A program made the position numbers and the translations under genes. Under the pieces are notes generated by a model. That model saw only the letters and a program-made list of their open reading frames with translations, did no database searches and was not told the DNA's origin. This document shows positions 9,110 to 16,921 of a stretch of 64,000 bases of DNA, piece by piece. The DNA lies in NCBI RefSeq assembly GCF_000739555.1, contig NZ_BBJN01000039.1, positions 79,641 to 143,640 of the forward strand. The letters are read 5' to 3'. This stretch comes from Halolamina rubra. Lineage in GTDB: Archaea > Halobacteriota > Halobacteria > Halobacteriales > Haloferacaceae. Position 1 is the stretch's first letter; every line of letters starts with the position of its first letter.

Positions 9110-10435
9110 ATGGACACCAAGCGGTTCCTGTTCGTCTCGGCCGACGCGGCGCTGATCACCGACCTCGCGTGGCAGGTCCACGGGGAAGGTCACGACGTGA
9201 AGTACTACATCGAGGCCGAGAGCGACCGCGAGATCGGCGACGGGTTCGTCCCCAAGACGGACGACTGGGAGGCCGAACTCGACTGGGCCGACGTAATCGT
9301 CTTCGACGACATCTGGGTGGGGTCGGATATCGGGACGGGCGAACTCGCCCGTGAGCTCCGCGAGGCGGGCCACGCCGTCGTCGGCGGCACGCCGAACACC
9401 GACCGGCTGGAGGAGGACCGCGGCTACGCGATGGAGGTGCTCGAGGAGCACGGCGTGAACACGATCGACCACCGCGAGTTCGAGAGCTTCGAGGCCGGGA
9501 TCCAGTTCGTCCGGGAGAACCCCGCGCCGTACGTGATCAAACCCCTCGGCGAGGTCCAGAACGTCAAACGCCTGCTGTACGTCGGCGACGAGGACGACGG
9601 CAGCGACGTGATCGACGTGCTCGAGGCGTACGAGCGGGCGTGGGGCCACCGGATGAAGGGGTTCCAGCTCCAGCGCAAGGTCGACGGCGTCGAGATCGCC
9701 GTCTGTGGGTTCTTCGACGGCGACTCGTTCGTCGACCGCGTGAACTTCAACTTCGAGCACAAGAAGCTGTTCCCGGGCAACATCGGCCCCTCCACCGGCG
9801 AAATGGGCACGTCGATGTTCTGGGCCGGGCGCAACGAGCTGTTCGAGCGGACGCTCGGGAAGCTCGAGGGCTGGCTGGCCGACGAGGGGTACGTCGGCAG
9901 CATCGACCTCAACTGCATCGTCAACGAGACCGGGATCTACCCGCTCGAGTTCACGCCGCGCTTCGGCTACCCGACGATCGCACTCCAGGAGGAGTCCATC
10001 GAGTCCTCCACCGCCGAGTTCTTCCACGATCTCGCCCACGGCGACGACCCCGAGCCCGACGTCCACCGCGGGTTCCAGGTCGGCGCCCGGGTGGTGCTCC
10101 CGCCGTTCCCGTTCGACGACGAGGGGACGTACGACGAGAACTCCCGCAACGCCGCGGTCGTCTTCGGAAGCGAGAGCCGCGAGGGCGTCCACCTCGAGGA
10201 CACCAAGCGCGTCGACGGCCAGTGGCGCGTCGCCGGCGAGAGCGGGATGCCCCTGGTCGTGACCGGGAAGGGGGAGACGATGGCCGAGGCCCGCGAGCAG
10301 TGTTACGGCCGCGTCGACGAGATCGCGATCCCGAACCGCTACTACCGGGACGACATCGGCGAGCGCTGGATCGACGGCGAGGGCGACCGCCTCCAGGCGT
10401 GGGGGTATCTCGGGCCGGCGGGGGACGTTTATTAG
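9110..10435 (+). CDS. PurD-like ATP-grasp ligase of unknown substrate
   Basis: This 441-residue ATP-grasp protein has a middle and C-terminal part resembling phosphoribosylamine-glycine ligase (PurD): PYVIKPLGEVQNVKRLLYVG for ATP binding, then GEMGTSMFW and LEFTPRFGYPTIAL in the catalytic half. The C-terminal third (from about 330) matches the PurD end domain, with GKGETMAEAREQCYGRVDEI. The N-terminus, however, reads MDTKRFLFVSADAALITDLA and lacks the GSGGREHALAW signature of true PurD. It is therefore more likely a paralogue joining another amine and carboxylate. Its stop codon overlaps the TATA element of the next gene. Confidence 0.75.
   Translation: MDTKRFLFVSADAALITDLAWQVHGEGHDVKYYIEAESDREIGDGFVPKTDDWEAELDWADVIVFDDIWVGSDIGTGELARELREAGHAVVGGTPNTDRLEEDRGYAMEVLEEHGVNTIDHREFESFEAGIQFVRENPAPYVIKPLGEVQNVKRLLYVGDEDDGSDVIDVLEAYERAWGHRMKGFQLQRKVDGVEIAVCGFFDGDSFVDRVNFNFEHKKLFPGNIGPSTGEMGTSMFWAGRNELFERTLGKLEGWLADEGYVGSIDLNCIVNETGIYPLEFTPRFGYPTIALQEESIESSTAEFFHDLAHGDDPEPDVHRGFQVGARVVLPPFPFDDEGTYDENSRNAAVVFGSESREGVHLEDTKRVDGQWRVAGESGMPLVVTGKGETMAEAREQCYGRVDEIAIPNRYYRDDIGERWIDGEGDRLQAWGYLGPAGDVY
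10428..10434 (+). promoter_or_regulatory. TATA box of the nuclease-like gene
   Basis: TTTATTA lies 24-30 bases before the ATG at 10458 and overlaps the stop codon of the ATP-grasp gene. The spacing predicts a leaderless transcript. Confidence 0.6.
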
Positions 10436-10457
10436 GCAGCTCGCCGAGCGGTCGGCC

Positions 10458-11612
10458 ATGAACGAGCCGGCGGTGTTCGAGGGCGTCGTCGACGAACTCG
10501 CTGCGCGGAGCTACGAGCCGCTGGTCCACGTGCCGGCGGCGCACGAGGACGCCCACGCCGACGTACTCGATCGCTGCGAGCGCCACGAGATCACGATCCG
10601 CGGGCGCTACCCCGACGTGATCGGCTTCACCGAGGCCAACCGCGTGTTCGCGATCGAGGTGAAGGGGGCGAGCAACCTGCTCCGGGGGATGGGTCAGGCG
10701 CTGACGTACCAGCAGGGCGCCCACGTCGCCTACCTCGCCGGCGACGCCGACGCCGTCGCCCAGCACACGGAGCTACTGCGGGCGAAAGGCGTCGGCGTCA
10801 TCGGCGTCGACGACGGCGGCCTCGACAGCTGGCGCCGCCCGCCCAGCGCCGAGGCCGACACCGAGGTCGCCGACGTGGCGGGCCAGCTCTCGGTGCGGCT
10901 CCGCGGGAACGAGTTCGGCGGCGACGTGACGACGCTGAGCCTCGCCCAGCCGCTGAACTACCTCGCGCCAGTCGTGGCCGTCGACCGCCACGGGCCGCTC
11001 GCGAGGGACGAACTCGTCGACGCCCTCGCCGACGAGTTCGGCTTCGGCGCCGGCGACGCCGCGGTCGCGAGCGCCCGGACGCTCGGCCTGCTCACCCGGG
11101 AGCGCCCGCACGGGCTCACCGAGCAGGGCGAGCTCTCCGCGACCGTCCTCCGCGGCTACGGCGTCGAGGCCCTCGACGACCTCCGGCTCGTCAAGGAGGA
11201 GACCCGCGGCTCGACGGTCGCCGACACCCACCGCCCGCTGGCGATCCTGCTCCGGAACGCGTTCGCCCGCCACCCGGAGTTCGGGCTGTTGCTCGACGCC
11301 CTCCGCGAGGCGGGCCCCCGTGTCCACTTCCTCGACCTCGTCGAGCGACTGGTCCACGAGTACCCCAACGTGTTCCTGAGCGCGTTCTGCACCGACCGCG
11401 GCGCCGACCGGGCGCGCCGACTGATCGAGGCCGGCGAAACCCGCCGCCTGTACGCCGACCCGTCGGTCTGGCGCGAGGTGGTCCGGAGCAACGTGCTGTT
11501 CAACTTCGTCCAGCAGCTCAAACACGTCGGCGTCCTCGCCCCGGAGACGCGGAGCCACTCGGGCGCGATGGCCGAGTACGACCCCGACGAGAAGCCCTGG
11601 ATCGTGGCGTAA
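10458..11612 (+). CDS. PD-(D/E)XK nuclease-like protein
   Basis: This 384-residue protein has an N-terminal domain with the layout of the PD-(D/E)XK fold: Pro52-Asp53 (RGRYPDVIGF), then Glu67-Val-Lys69 (FAIEVKGASN), then Gln80 with ALTYQQGAHVAYLAG. This is the same arrangement as in restriction and repair nucleases. The remainder (about 130-384) is helical, with a possible winged-helix part around 175-235 (LTEQGELSATVL). I cannot name the family. No methyltransferase lies nearby, so it is not an obvious restriction system. It may be a DNA-repair, defence or regulatory nuclease. It probably has its own leaderless promoter. Confidence 0.7.
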   Translation: MNEPAVFEGVVDELAARSYEPLVHVPAAHEDAHADVLDRCERHEITIRGRYPDVIGFTEANRVFAIEVKGASNLLRGMGQALTYQQGAHVAYLAGDADAVAQHTELLRAKGVGVIGVDDGGLDSWRRPPSAEADTEVADVAGQLSVRLRGNEFGGDVTTLSLAQPLNYLAPVVAVDRHGPLARDELVDALADEFGFGAGDAAVASARTLGLLTRERPHGLTEQGELSATVLRGYGVEALDDLRLVKEETRGSTVADTHRPLAILLRNAFARHPEFGLLLDALREAGPRVHFLDLVERLVHEYPNVFLSAFCTDRGADRARRLIEAGETRRLYADPSVWREVVRSNVLFNFVQQLKHVGVLAPETRSHSGAMAEYDPDEKPWIVA

Positions 11613-11626
11613 GCGGCTTGCTCGGC

Positions 11627-11640
11627 CTCGCCTAGGCGAG
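11627..11640. promoter_or_regulatory. Perfect 14-bp palindrome between convergent genes
   Basis: CTCGCCTAGGCGAG is a perfect palindrome in the 73-base gap between the nuclease-like gene and the histidine kinase gene, whose 3' ends face each other. It could be part of a bidirectional terminator hairpin or a protein-binding site. Confidence 0.4.
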
Positions 11641-11685
11641 TCGGTTCGGACGGCCCGATGTGCCGTGGCAGAACCGGCCGACGAC

Positions 11686-13119
11686 TTACGGTAGTTCGAC
11701 GTCCTCGGACATGTCGATCTCGAAGCGTGCGCCGCCCTCCTCTCCGTCGGTCAGGGACAACTTCCAGCCGTGGGCTTCCACGATCCGGTTGATAATGGTC
11801 AGCCCGAAGCCAGTTCCGTCCGTCGTCGACGAGTAGCCCACTTCGAACACCGCTTCACGTTCGTCAACGGGTACTCCTGGCCCGTCGTCCTCGACGTAGA
11901 TTCCGTTTCCGCCGACCGAGCCGACACGGACGTTCACGTCGGACCCCCCGTGTTCTACGGCGTTCCGGAACAGGTTCTCGAACACGTGGCGTAGTCGCTC
12001 GGAGTCGCCCTGGAACTCCACGTCGTCGACGATTTCGATTGTCGCGTCGCCGGTGTCAACTGTCGACCAGCACTTCCCGACGAGGTCAGTCAACCTGATC
12101 TGCTCCGTTTCGGTTATCGTGTTCCCTTCCCGTGCGAGCGTCAGCGTATCCTCGACGATCGCCTCCATCCGATCGAGCGCGTTGAGCAGTGGCTCGAGAT
12201 GGTCGTTCCCTGTTTCTTCGGCGAGGAGCGTCGCACGACCCTGTGCGACGTTGAGCGGGTTGCGCAAGTCGTGTGAGATCACAGTTGCGAACTCGTCGAG
12301 GCGTTGGTTCTGCTGGCGGAGTCGCCGTTCGCGCTCCACGCGATCTGTCACGTTCCGCGTGATCCCGACGAGGCGAGTGATTTCACCATCGCTGACAACT
12401 GGGGCCAGCTTCGTGTGCCAGAAGCGTGCCCCCTCGTCGACCTCCAGCTCTTCCTGGTAGGAGATCGACGTCCCGGCGTTGACACAGCGGTGGTAGTTCG
12501 CTTCGAGGCCCGCCCCCTGTTCCTCTCCGAACACGTCCCGGGGAGTTCGACCCTGCACTTCTTCGGTCGTGATACCGGTTTGTTCCTCGTAGGACGGGCT
12601 GAGGCGTTCGAACTCGAATCTGATCTCCTCCTCTCCTTCCTCGACGTCGACGAGGAAGATCGCGTCCTCGACGTTGTGTAACAGGGCCTCGTACTCGTCG
12701 GCGAGTTTCTGCGCTTGGCGCTCGTACGCTTTTCGGTCGGTGATATCTCGACTGCTGAGGAGGATACCGTCGATAACGTCGTTTTCGAGTCGATTCCGCA
12801 TCGTGGCCTCGATCCACCGCCACGACCCGTCAGCGTGCTTGAACCTGACTTCGACAGTCTCGGAGCCGGTGCCATCCGCTAGCACGGCCTCCACCGCCTC
12901 GGCGTTCCGTTCCCGATCGTCGGGATGCACGAACTCGTACCCCTCGTGGCCGATCAACTCGTCGGGGTCGTAGCCGAGTATCCGTGTAACTGCTGGGCTG
13001 ACGTACGTGATCGTCCCGTCGGTGTCGATGACCGTCGCGAGATCGTTCACTTCCTCGACCAGCGTCCGATACCACGCAGCAGCCTCGTGGTTTTCGACAG
13101 GCGCCGTACCGTCTTTCAT
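11686..13119 (-). CDS. Soluble PAS-PAS sensor histidine kinase
   Basis: This 477-residue cytoplasmic sensor kinase has PAS domain 1 at about 15-128 (ending SSRDITDRKAYE), PAS domain 2 at about 140-262 (ending ITRNVTDRVERERR), a dimerisation/phosphoacceptor domain with His283 in SHDLRNPLN, and an ATPase domain with N-box NLFRNAVEHGG, G1 DDGPGVP and G2 GTGFGLTI. No membrane segment is seen, so it should sense an internal signal such as redox state, light or a small ligand. No response regulator is adjacent. The ATG at 13119 is chosen over a GTG at 13146 because a TATA-like CTTTTG lies 24-31 bases upstream of it. Confidence 0.85.
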   Translation of the reverse strand: MKDGTAPVENHEAAAWYRTLVEEVNDLATVIDTDGTITYVSPAVTRILGYDPDELIGHEGYEFVHPDDRERNAEAVEAVLADGTGSETVEVRFKHADGSWRWIEATMRNRLENDVIDGILLSSRDITDRKAYERQAQKLADEYEALLHNVEDAIFLVDVEEGEEEIRFEFERLSPSYEEQTGITTEEVQGRTPRDVFGEEQGAGLEANYHRCVNAGTSISYQEELEVDEGARFWHTKLAPVVSDGEITRLVGITRNVTDRVERERRLRQQNQRLDEFATVISHDLRNPLNVAQGRATLLAEETGNDHLEPLLNALDRMEAIVEDTLTLAREGNTITETEQIRLTDLVGKCWSTVDTGDATIEIVDDVEFQGDSERLRHVFENLFRNAVEHGGSDVNVRVGSVGGNGIYVEDDGPGVPVDEREAVFEVGYSSTTDGTGFGLTIINRIVEAHGWKLSLTDGEEGGARFEIDMSEDVELP

Positions 13120-13283
13120 TGGCCCACGTTTGGCCGGTACACACAAAAGCGGCTATGCTGCGGTCCCGAGAGGTCGGTCTCCCCACGGACGTGTATCCAG
13201 AGGTCAGTAGCGCGGCACGCCGCAACTACCTGATGCGGGACTTTCTGTATCGTTGTATTTAGTTTATCAGCGGGGAGGCCTGC

Positions 13284-13664
13284 TTACCCCGTCTTGTACA
13301 CCCCGCGGGCGTCGGCGACGTGTGTCTCCTCGGTGAACACGCCGACTTCGACGACGCCGATCTCCTCGCCGAGTCGGACCACGTCGGCCTCGGCCGTCAG
13401 GTCGCCCGTGCCGGCCTCGAGGTAGTCGATGCGCATGTCGACCGTCGGCACCGGCTGTTCGACCAGCGAGACGAGCGCCGCGCCGCCGACGGTGTCCGCT
13501 AGGGTAAACGTGACGCCGCCGTGAGCCGTCGTCCCGTCGGCGTCCCACGTCAGCGCCTCGCGCAGTTCGACTCGGCCCTCCGCGTGGCCCTCCTCGACCG
13601 CGGTCACCTCGATACCGAGCAGGTCCGCGAACGGCATCTCCTCGAAGAACGTGTCGATCTCCAT
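13284..13664 (-). CDS. PaaI-like hotdog thioesterase
   Basis: This 126-residue single-domain hotdog-fold acyl-CoA thioesterase has the family segment DGTTAHGGVTFTLADTVGGA, which places the acyl-CoA next to the catalytic helix. PaaI-type enzymes release stalled CoA thioesters during aromatic breakdown and free CoA. The neighbours upstream on the same strand are a crotonase, a 3-hydroxyacyl-CoA dehydrogenase and a thiolase pair, which fits that job. The gap to the crotonase stop is about 40 bases, so they may share a transcript. A second copy lies at 19524-19922. The 137 bases before the kinase start hold an AT-rich patch but no gene. Confidence 0.8.
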   Translation of the reverse strand: MEIDTFFEEMPFADLLGIEVTAVEEGHAEGRVELREALTWDADGTTAHGGVTFTLADTVGGAALVSLVEQPVPTVDMRIDYLEAGTGDLTAEADVVRLGEEIGVVEVGVFTEETHVADARGVYKTG

Positions 13665-13705
13665 ACCGAACCGTCGGGGCTACGGAACAAAAACTCTCGC
13701 GCGCC

Positions 13706-14512
13706 CTACTCGCCGCGCCACTCGGGCTCGCGGTCATCGAGGAACGCGTCGATCCCCTCGTCCTTGTCCGCGGTGGCGAACAGCTGGGCGAACAGTTCGG
13801 CCTCGTAGTCGAGCCCGTCCTCCAGCCCCAGCTGCGAGGCGGCCTTGACGGACTCCTTGGCGAACTCCAGCGCGACCGGGCTGTTCGCGGCCATCGACGC
13901 CGCGAGCTCGTCGACCGCCTCGTCGAACCCGTCGTCGCCGTACACCTCGTCGACGAGGCCGATCTCTTCGGCCTCCGCGGCGTCGACGAGGTCGCCAGAG
14001 AGGATCAGCCGCATCGCCTGCCCCTCGCCGACGAGGCGGGGGAGCCGCTGAGTGCCGCCGCCGCCGGGCATGATCCCGAGGCCGATCTCCGGCTGGCCGA
14101 CCTTGGCGTCCTCGTGGGCGATGCGCACGTCGCAGGCCTGGATCAGCTCACAGCCGCCGCCGAGGGCGTGGCCGTTGATCCGGGCGATCACCGGCATCGG
14201 GCAGTCGGCGACGTGTTCGTACACCCGCGGGCGCTTGCTCGCCTCGCGCTGCTCCAGCGCGTCACGCTCACGGAGCTCCGTCACGTCGGCGCCGGCGGCG
14301 AAGGCGCCGGCCTCCTCGGCGCCCGTGAGCACCACCGCCCGCACGTCGCTCTGGGGCACGGCCTCGACGACCTCGGTGAGCTCCTTGCGAAGCTGGCCGT
14401 TCAGCGCGTTCCTGGCGTCCGGGCGCCGGAGCGTGATCGTCGCGACGTGCTCGCCCCGATCCCCGACCTCGGCGTCGACGGTCTCGCAGTCGGCCGCCAC
14501 GTCCTCGATCAT
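13706..14512 (-). CDS. Enoyl-CoA hydratase (crotonase family), PaaF-like
   Basis: This 268-residue crotonase-fold protein hydrates trans-2-enoyl-CoA. Oxyanion-hole residues lie in AGAFAAGADVTEL and INGHALGGGCELIQA, and the catalytic Glu lies in GQPEIGLGIMPGGGGTQRLP. In a phenylacetate context this would be the 2,3-dehydroadipyl-CoA hydratase step. The ATG at 14512 overlaps the stop of the 3-hydroxyacyl-CoA dehydrogenase gene by one base, which links hydratase and dehydrogenase as one translational unit. The symbol is withheld because general beta-oxidation hydratases look alike. Confidence 0.85.
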   Translation of the reverse strand: MIEDVAADCETVDAEVGDRGEHVATITLRRPDARNALNGQLRKELTEVVEAVPQSDVRAVVLTGAEEAGAFAAGADVTELRERDALEQREASKRPRVYEHVADCPMPVIARINGHALGGGCELIQACDVRIAHEDAKVGQPEIGLGIMPGGGGTQRLPRLVGEGQAMRLILSGDLVDAAEAEEIGLVDEVYGDDGFDEAVDELAASMAANSPVALEFAKESVKAASQLGLEDGLDYEAELFAQLFATADKDEGIDAFLDDREPEWRGE

Positions 14513-15396
14513 CACTCTCCACCCCAGTCGCCGCTGGTGCCGACGATCTCGCCGTCCTCCCACAGGTAGAACCCCTCGCCGGTCTTCTTGCCGAGCTTGC
14601 CGGCCCGGACTTTCCGCTTCAGGATCTGCGGCGGGCGGAACCGCTCGCCCAGCTCCTCACGGAGGTGTTCGAGGATGTCCAGGCGCACGTCGAGGCCGAC
14701 CACGTCGCCGAGCGCGATTGGACCCTGCGGGTGGTTGTAGCCGAGCTCCATCGCGGCGTCGATGTCCTCCGGCGAGGCGACGCCCTCCTGCACCATCCGC
14801 ATGGCTTCGACGCCCAGCGCGACGCCGAGCCGGGAGGAGGCAAACCCCGGCGAGTCGGTCACCTCGACGGGGGTCCGGTCGATCCCCTCGACGAACTCCC
14901 GGGCGGCCTCGAGCGTCGCGTCGCCGGTCTGTTCGGCGACCACAATTTCCACCAATTCCATAATGTGCACGGGGTTGAAGAAGTGTAGACCCACCGCACG
15001 CTCCGGACGGTCCAGCGCGCTCGCGATCTCCGTGAGCGACAGCGAGGAGGTGTTCGAGGCGAGGATCGCGTCGCCGTCGACGTGTTCCTCCACGTCCGCG
15101 AACGTCTCCTGTTTGATCGTCATCTCCTCCGGAACCGCCTCGATCACGATGTCGGCGTCCGAGACGGCCTCTTCGAGCGACGTGGTGCCGCTGATCCGGT
15201 CCAGCGTGGCCCGCTTCTCCTCGGGGGTGACTTTGTCGCGGTCGACGCCGCCCTGGAGGTTCCCCTCGATCGCGTCGAGGCCGTCGTCGACGAACTCCCG
15301 TTCGATATCCCGGAGCCACACGTCGTGGCCCGCCATGGCCGACACCTGGGCGATCCCGTGGCCCATCGTTCCGGCGCCGAGTACGGCTACGTGCAT
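14512..15396 (-). CDS. 3-hydroxyacyl-CoA dehydrogenase, PaaH-like
   Basis: This 294-residue NAD-dependent enzyme oxidises (S)-3-hydroxyacyl-CoA to 3-ketoacyl-CoA. The Rossmann motif GAGTMGHGIAQVSAMAGHDV is at the N-terminus. Catalytic His lies in GLHFFNPVHIMELVEI, and the C-terminal helical domain carries GYNHPQGPIALGDVVGLDV and ends KLGKKTGEGFYLW. The length matches single-domain enzymes such as bacterial Hbd/PaaH. The ATG at 15396 is favoured because residues encoded upstream of it do not belong to the fold. It overlaps the downstream crotonase gene by one base. Confidence 0.9.
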   Translation of the reverse strand: MHVAVLGAGTMGHGIAQVSAMAGHDVWLRDIEREFVDDGLDAIEGNLQGGVDRDKVTPEEKRATLDRISGTTSLEEAVSDADIVIEAVPEEMTIKQETFADVEEHVDGDAILASNTSSLSLTEIASALDRPERAVGLHFFNPVHIMELVEIVVAEQTGDATLEAAREFVEGIDRTPVEVTDSPGFASSRLGVALGVEAMRMVQEGVASPEDIDAAMELGYNHPQGPIALGDVVGLDVRLDILEHLREELGERFRPPQILKRKVRAGKLGKKTGEGFYLWEDGEIVGTSGDWGGE

Positions 15397-15451
15397 GTCC
15401 CAGTGGGGGGCCGGGAGCGAGAAAAAACCGCGTGACACGCGGTCGGGGTGG

Positions 15452-16921
15452 CTATCGGCGCCGCTCGACGGGCCGCATCTTGAACCCGTAGCGGATCACG
15501 CCCTCCTGGTCGTAGATCCGCCGGATCGTCGCCGCCACGCGCGTCCCGATCCCGACCGCATCGGCGTCGCCGAGCACCTGCGTCGGCACGCTCACCTCCC
15601 CGCCGTCGGGCCCCTCGAGCGCCACGACCGCGCTCAGGAACGGGCCGCTCCGGGACTGCTGCTCGACGAACTCCGGCGGCGCGCCGCCCTGGGCGATTGT
15701 GGTCACCGCCTCGACGGTTCCCTGTCCGGGAAGTTCGACCTGTTCGTAGGACTCGGGGCGACCCCCGCAGTCCCGACAGGCGCCGCCGGGCGGGAAGTTC
15801 AGCGCGCCGCAGTCCGGACACCGCCCCGCGACGAGTCGGTGGCGCTGTGGCGTCGTGCGCTGCCACGAGGGGACGCTGACGTACGCCCCGCCGCCCGCGG
15901 GTTCGCCGCCAGTGATCTCGCCGCGCCGGCGGAGGTACTCGGCGTAGGAGAGGCGCTCCTCCCCCGTCAGCGCCGCGTCGACGGGCACCGGGCCGTCGAT
16001 CACGACCGCGTTCGCCCCCGCACCGCTACCGTACGCGGCGAGCAGCACGCGCTCGGCGCCGTCGTCGAACGCCGAGGCGGCGCCGAGGAACGCGCTCGCG
16101 GCGCCCGTGTCGCCGAGGTGGCTGACAGTCTCCCCCGCCGCGATGGTCTCGGTGTCGACGCCCAGCGCGCCGGCAGCGCGGTACGGGAGCTTCCCGTCGG
16201 GCGACTGGACCGCCGCGGCGTCGACGCCTGAAGGATCCGCGTCGAGGCCGTCGGCGGCGCCGCCGAGCGCCGTCGTGAACGCCTCGCGGTCGTACTGGGT
16301 GATCCCGAGGCCGCTCGTCTCGTCGTCGCCAGCCTCGCGGAAGCGCGTTCCGGGGTAGGACGCGACGTGCGAGGCGCGGTCGACGACCTCCCCCGGCGCG
16401 TCGGCGTCGACCACGAGCGCGGCGGCGCCGGCGCCGGCGGCGTGTTCGACCCCGCTGTCGGGCTCGCCGCGCGGGCAGTCGGCGACGACGACGAGGCCGA
16501 TCCCGCCGTCTGCCGGGCCGCCGTCGCCCCACGGCACCGCGTCGAGCGCGCCAGCGAGGGCCTGCGCGCCGGCACGGGTGCTGCCCGTGAGCGTGCGCGT
16601 CGCCGCGTCCTCGGGCGCGCCGAGCGTGCTCGCGATCCGCGGCGTGAGATCCTCCTCGGCCATCGGCGGCGTCGTGGTCGCGAACGCCAGGTGGGCGATC
16701 TCGTCGCCCTCACGACCGGCGGCGTCGAGCGCTCGTTCTGCCGCGGCGATCCCCATCGTCAGCGCGTCCTCGTCGGCCTCCGGGACCGCCTTCTCCTCGA
16801 CGCCCGCGGCGTCGAAGCGGCCCCACGCTTCCTCGAACGCCTCGGCGTCGATCCGGAGCCGCGGGGTGTAGGCGCCGACGGCGTCGATCCCGGGCTCGCT
16901 CGCCGACTGTTCGGCAGTCAT
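15452..16921 (-). CDS. HMG-CoA-synthase-like protein fused to Zn-ribbon/OB (DUF35) domain
   Basis: This 489-residue fusion has a thiolase-fold domain resembling HMG-CoA synthase at about residues 10-320, and a DUF35 module at about 355-489. The module has a zinc ribbon (Cys368, Cys371, Cys382, Cys385) and an OB fold. DUF35 proteins bind CoA and bridge thiolase to HMG-CoA synthase in archaeal complexes. In this copy the catalytic Cys is replaced: the usual ACKAGTAAL motif reads STRAGAQAL with Thr115. The active-site His also appears to be Gln239 in VQSPDGKLP. It is therefore probably a non-catalytic scaffold or an enzyme with altered chemistry. Its start overlaps the thiolase stop by four bases (ATGA). 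Confidence 0.8.
   Translation of the reverse strand: MTAEQSASEPGIDAVGAYTPRLRIDAEAFEEAWGRFDAAGVEEKAVPEADEDALTMGIAAAERALDAAGREGDEIAHLAFATTTPPMAEEDLTPRIASTLGAPEDAATRTLTGSTRAGAQALAGALDAVPWGDGGPADGGIGLVVVADCPRGEPDSGVEHAAGAGAAALVVDADAPGEVVDRASHVASYPGTRFREAGDDETSGLGITQYDREAFTTALGGAADGLDADPSGVDAAAVQSPDGKLPYRAAGALGVDTETIAAGETVSHLGDTGAASAFLGAASAFDDGAERVLLAAYGSGAGANAVVIDGPVPVDAALTGEERLSYAEYLRRRGEITGGEPAGGGAYVSVPSWQRTTPQRHRLVAGRCPDCGALNFPPGGACRDCGGRPESYEQVELPGQGTVEAVTTIAQGGAPPEFVEQQSRSGPFLSAVVALEGPDGGEVSVPTQVLGDADAVGIGTRVAATIRRIYDQEGVIRYGFKMRPVERRR

Noticed and set aside
10458..11612. A restriction-modification system
   Set aside because: No methyltransferase or specificity gene lies next to the nuclease-like protein.
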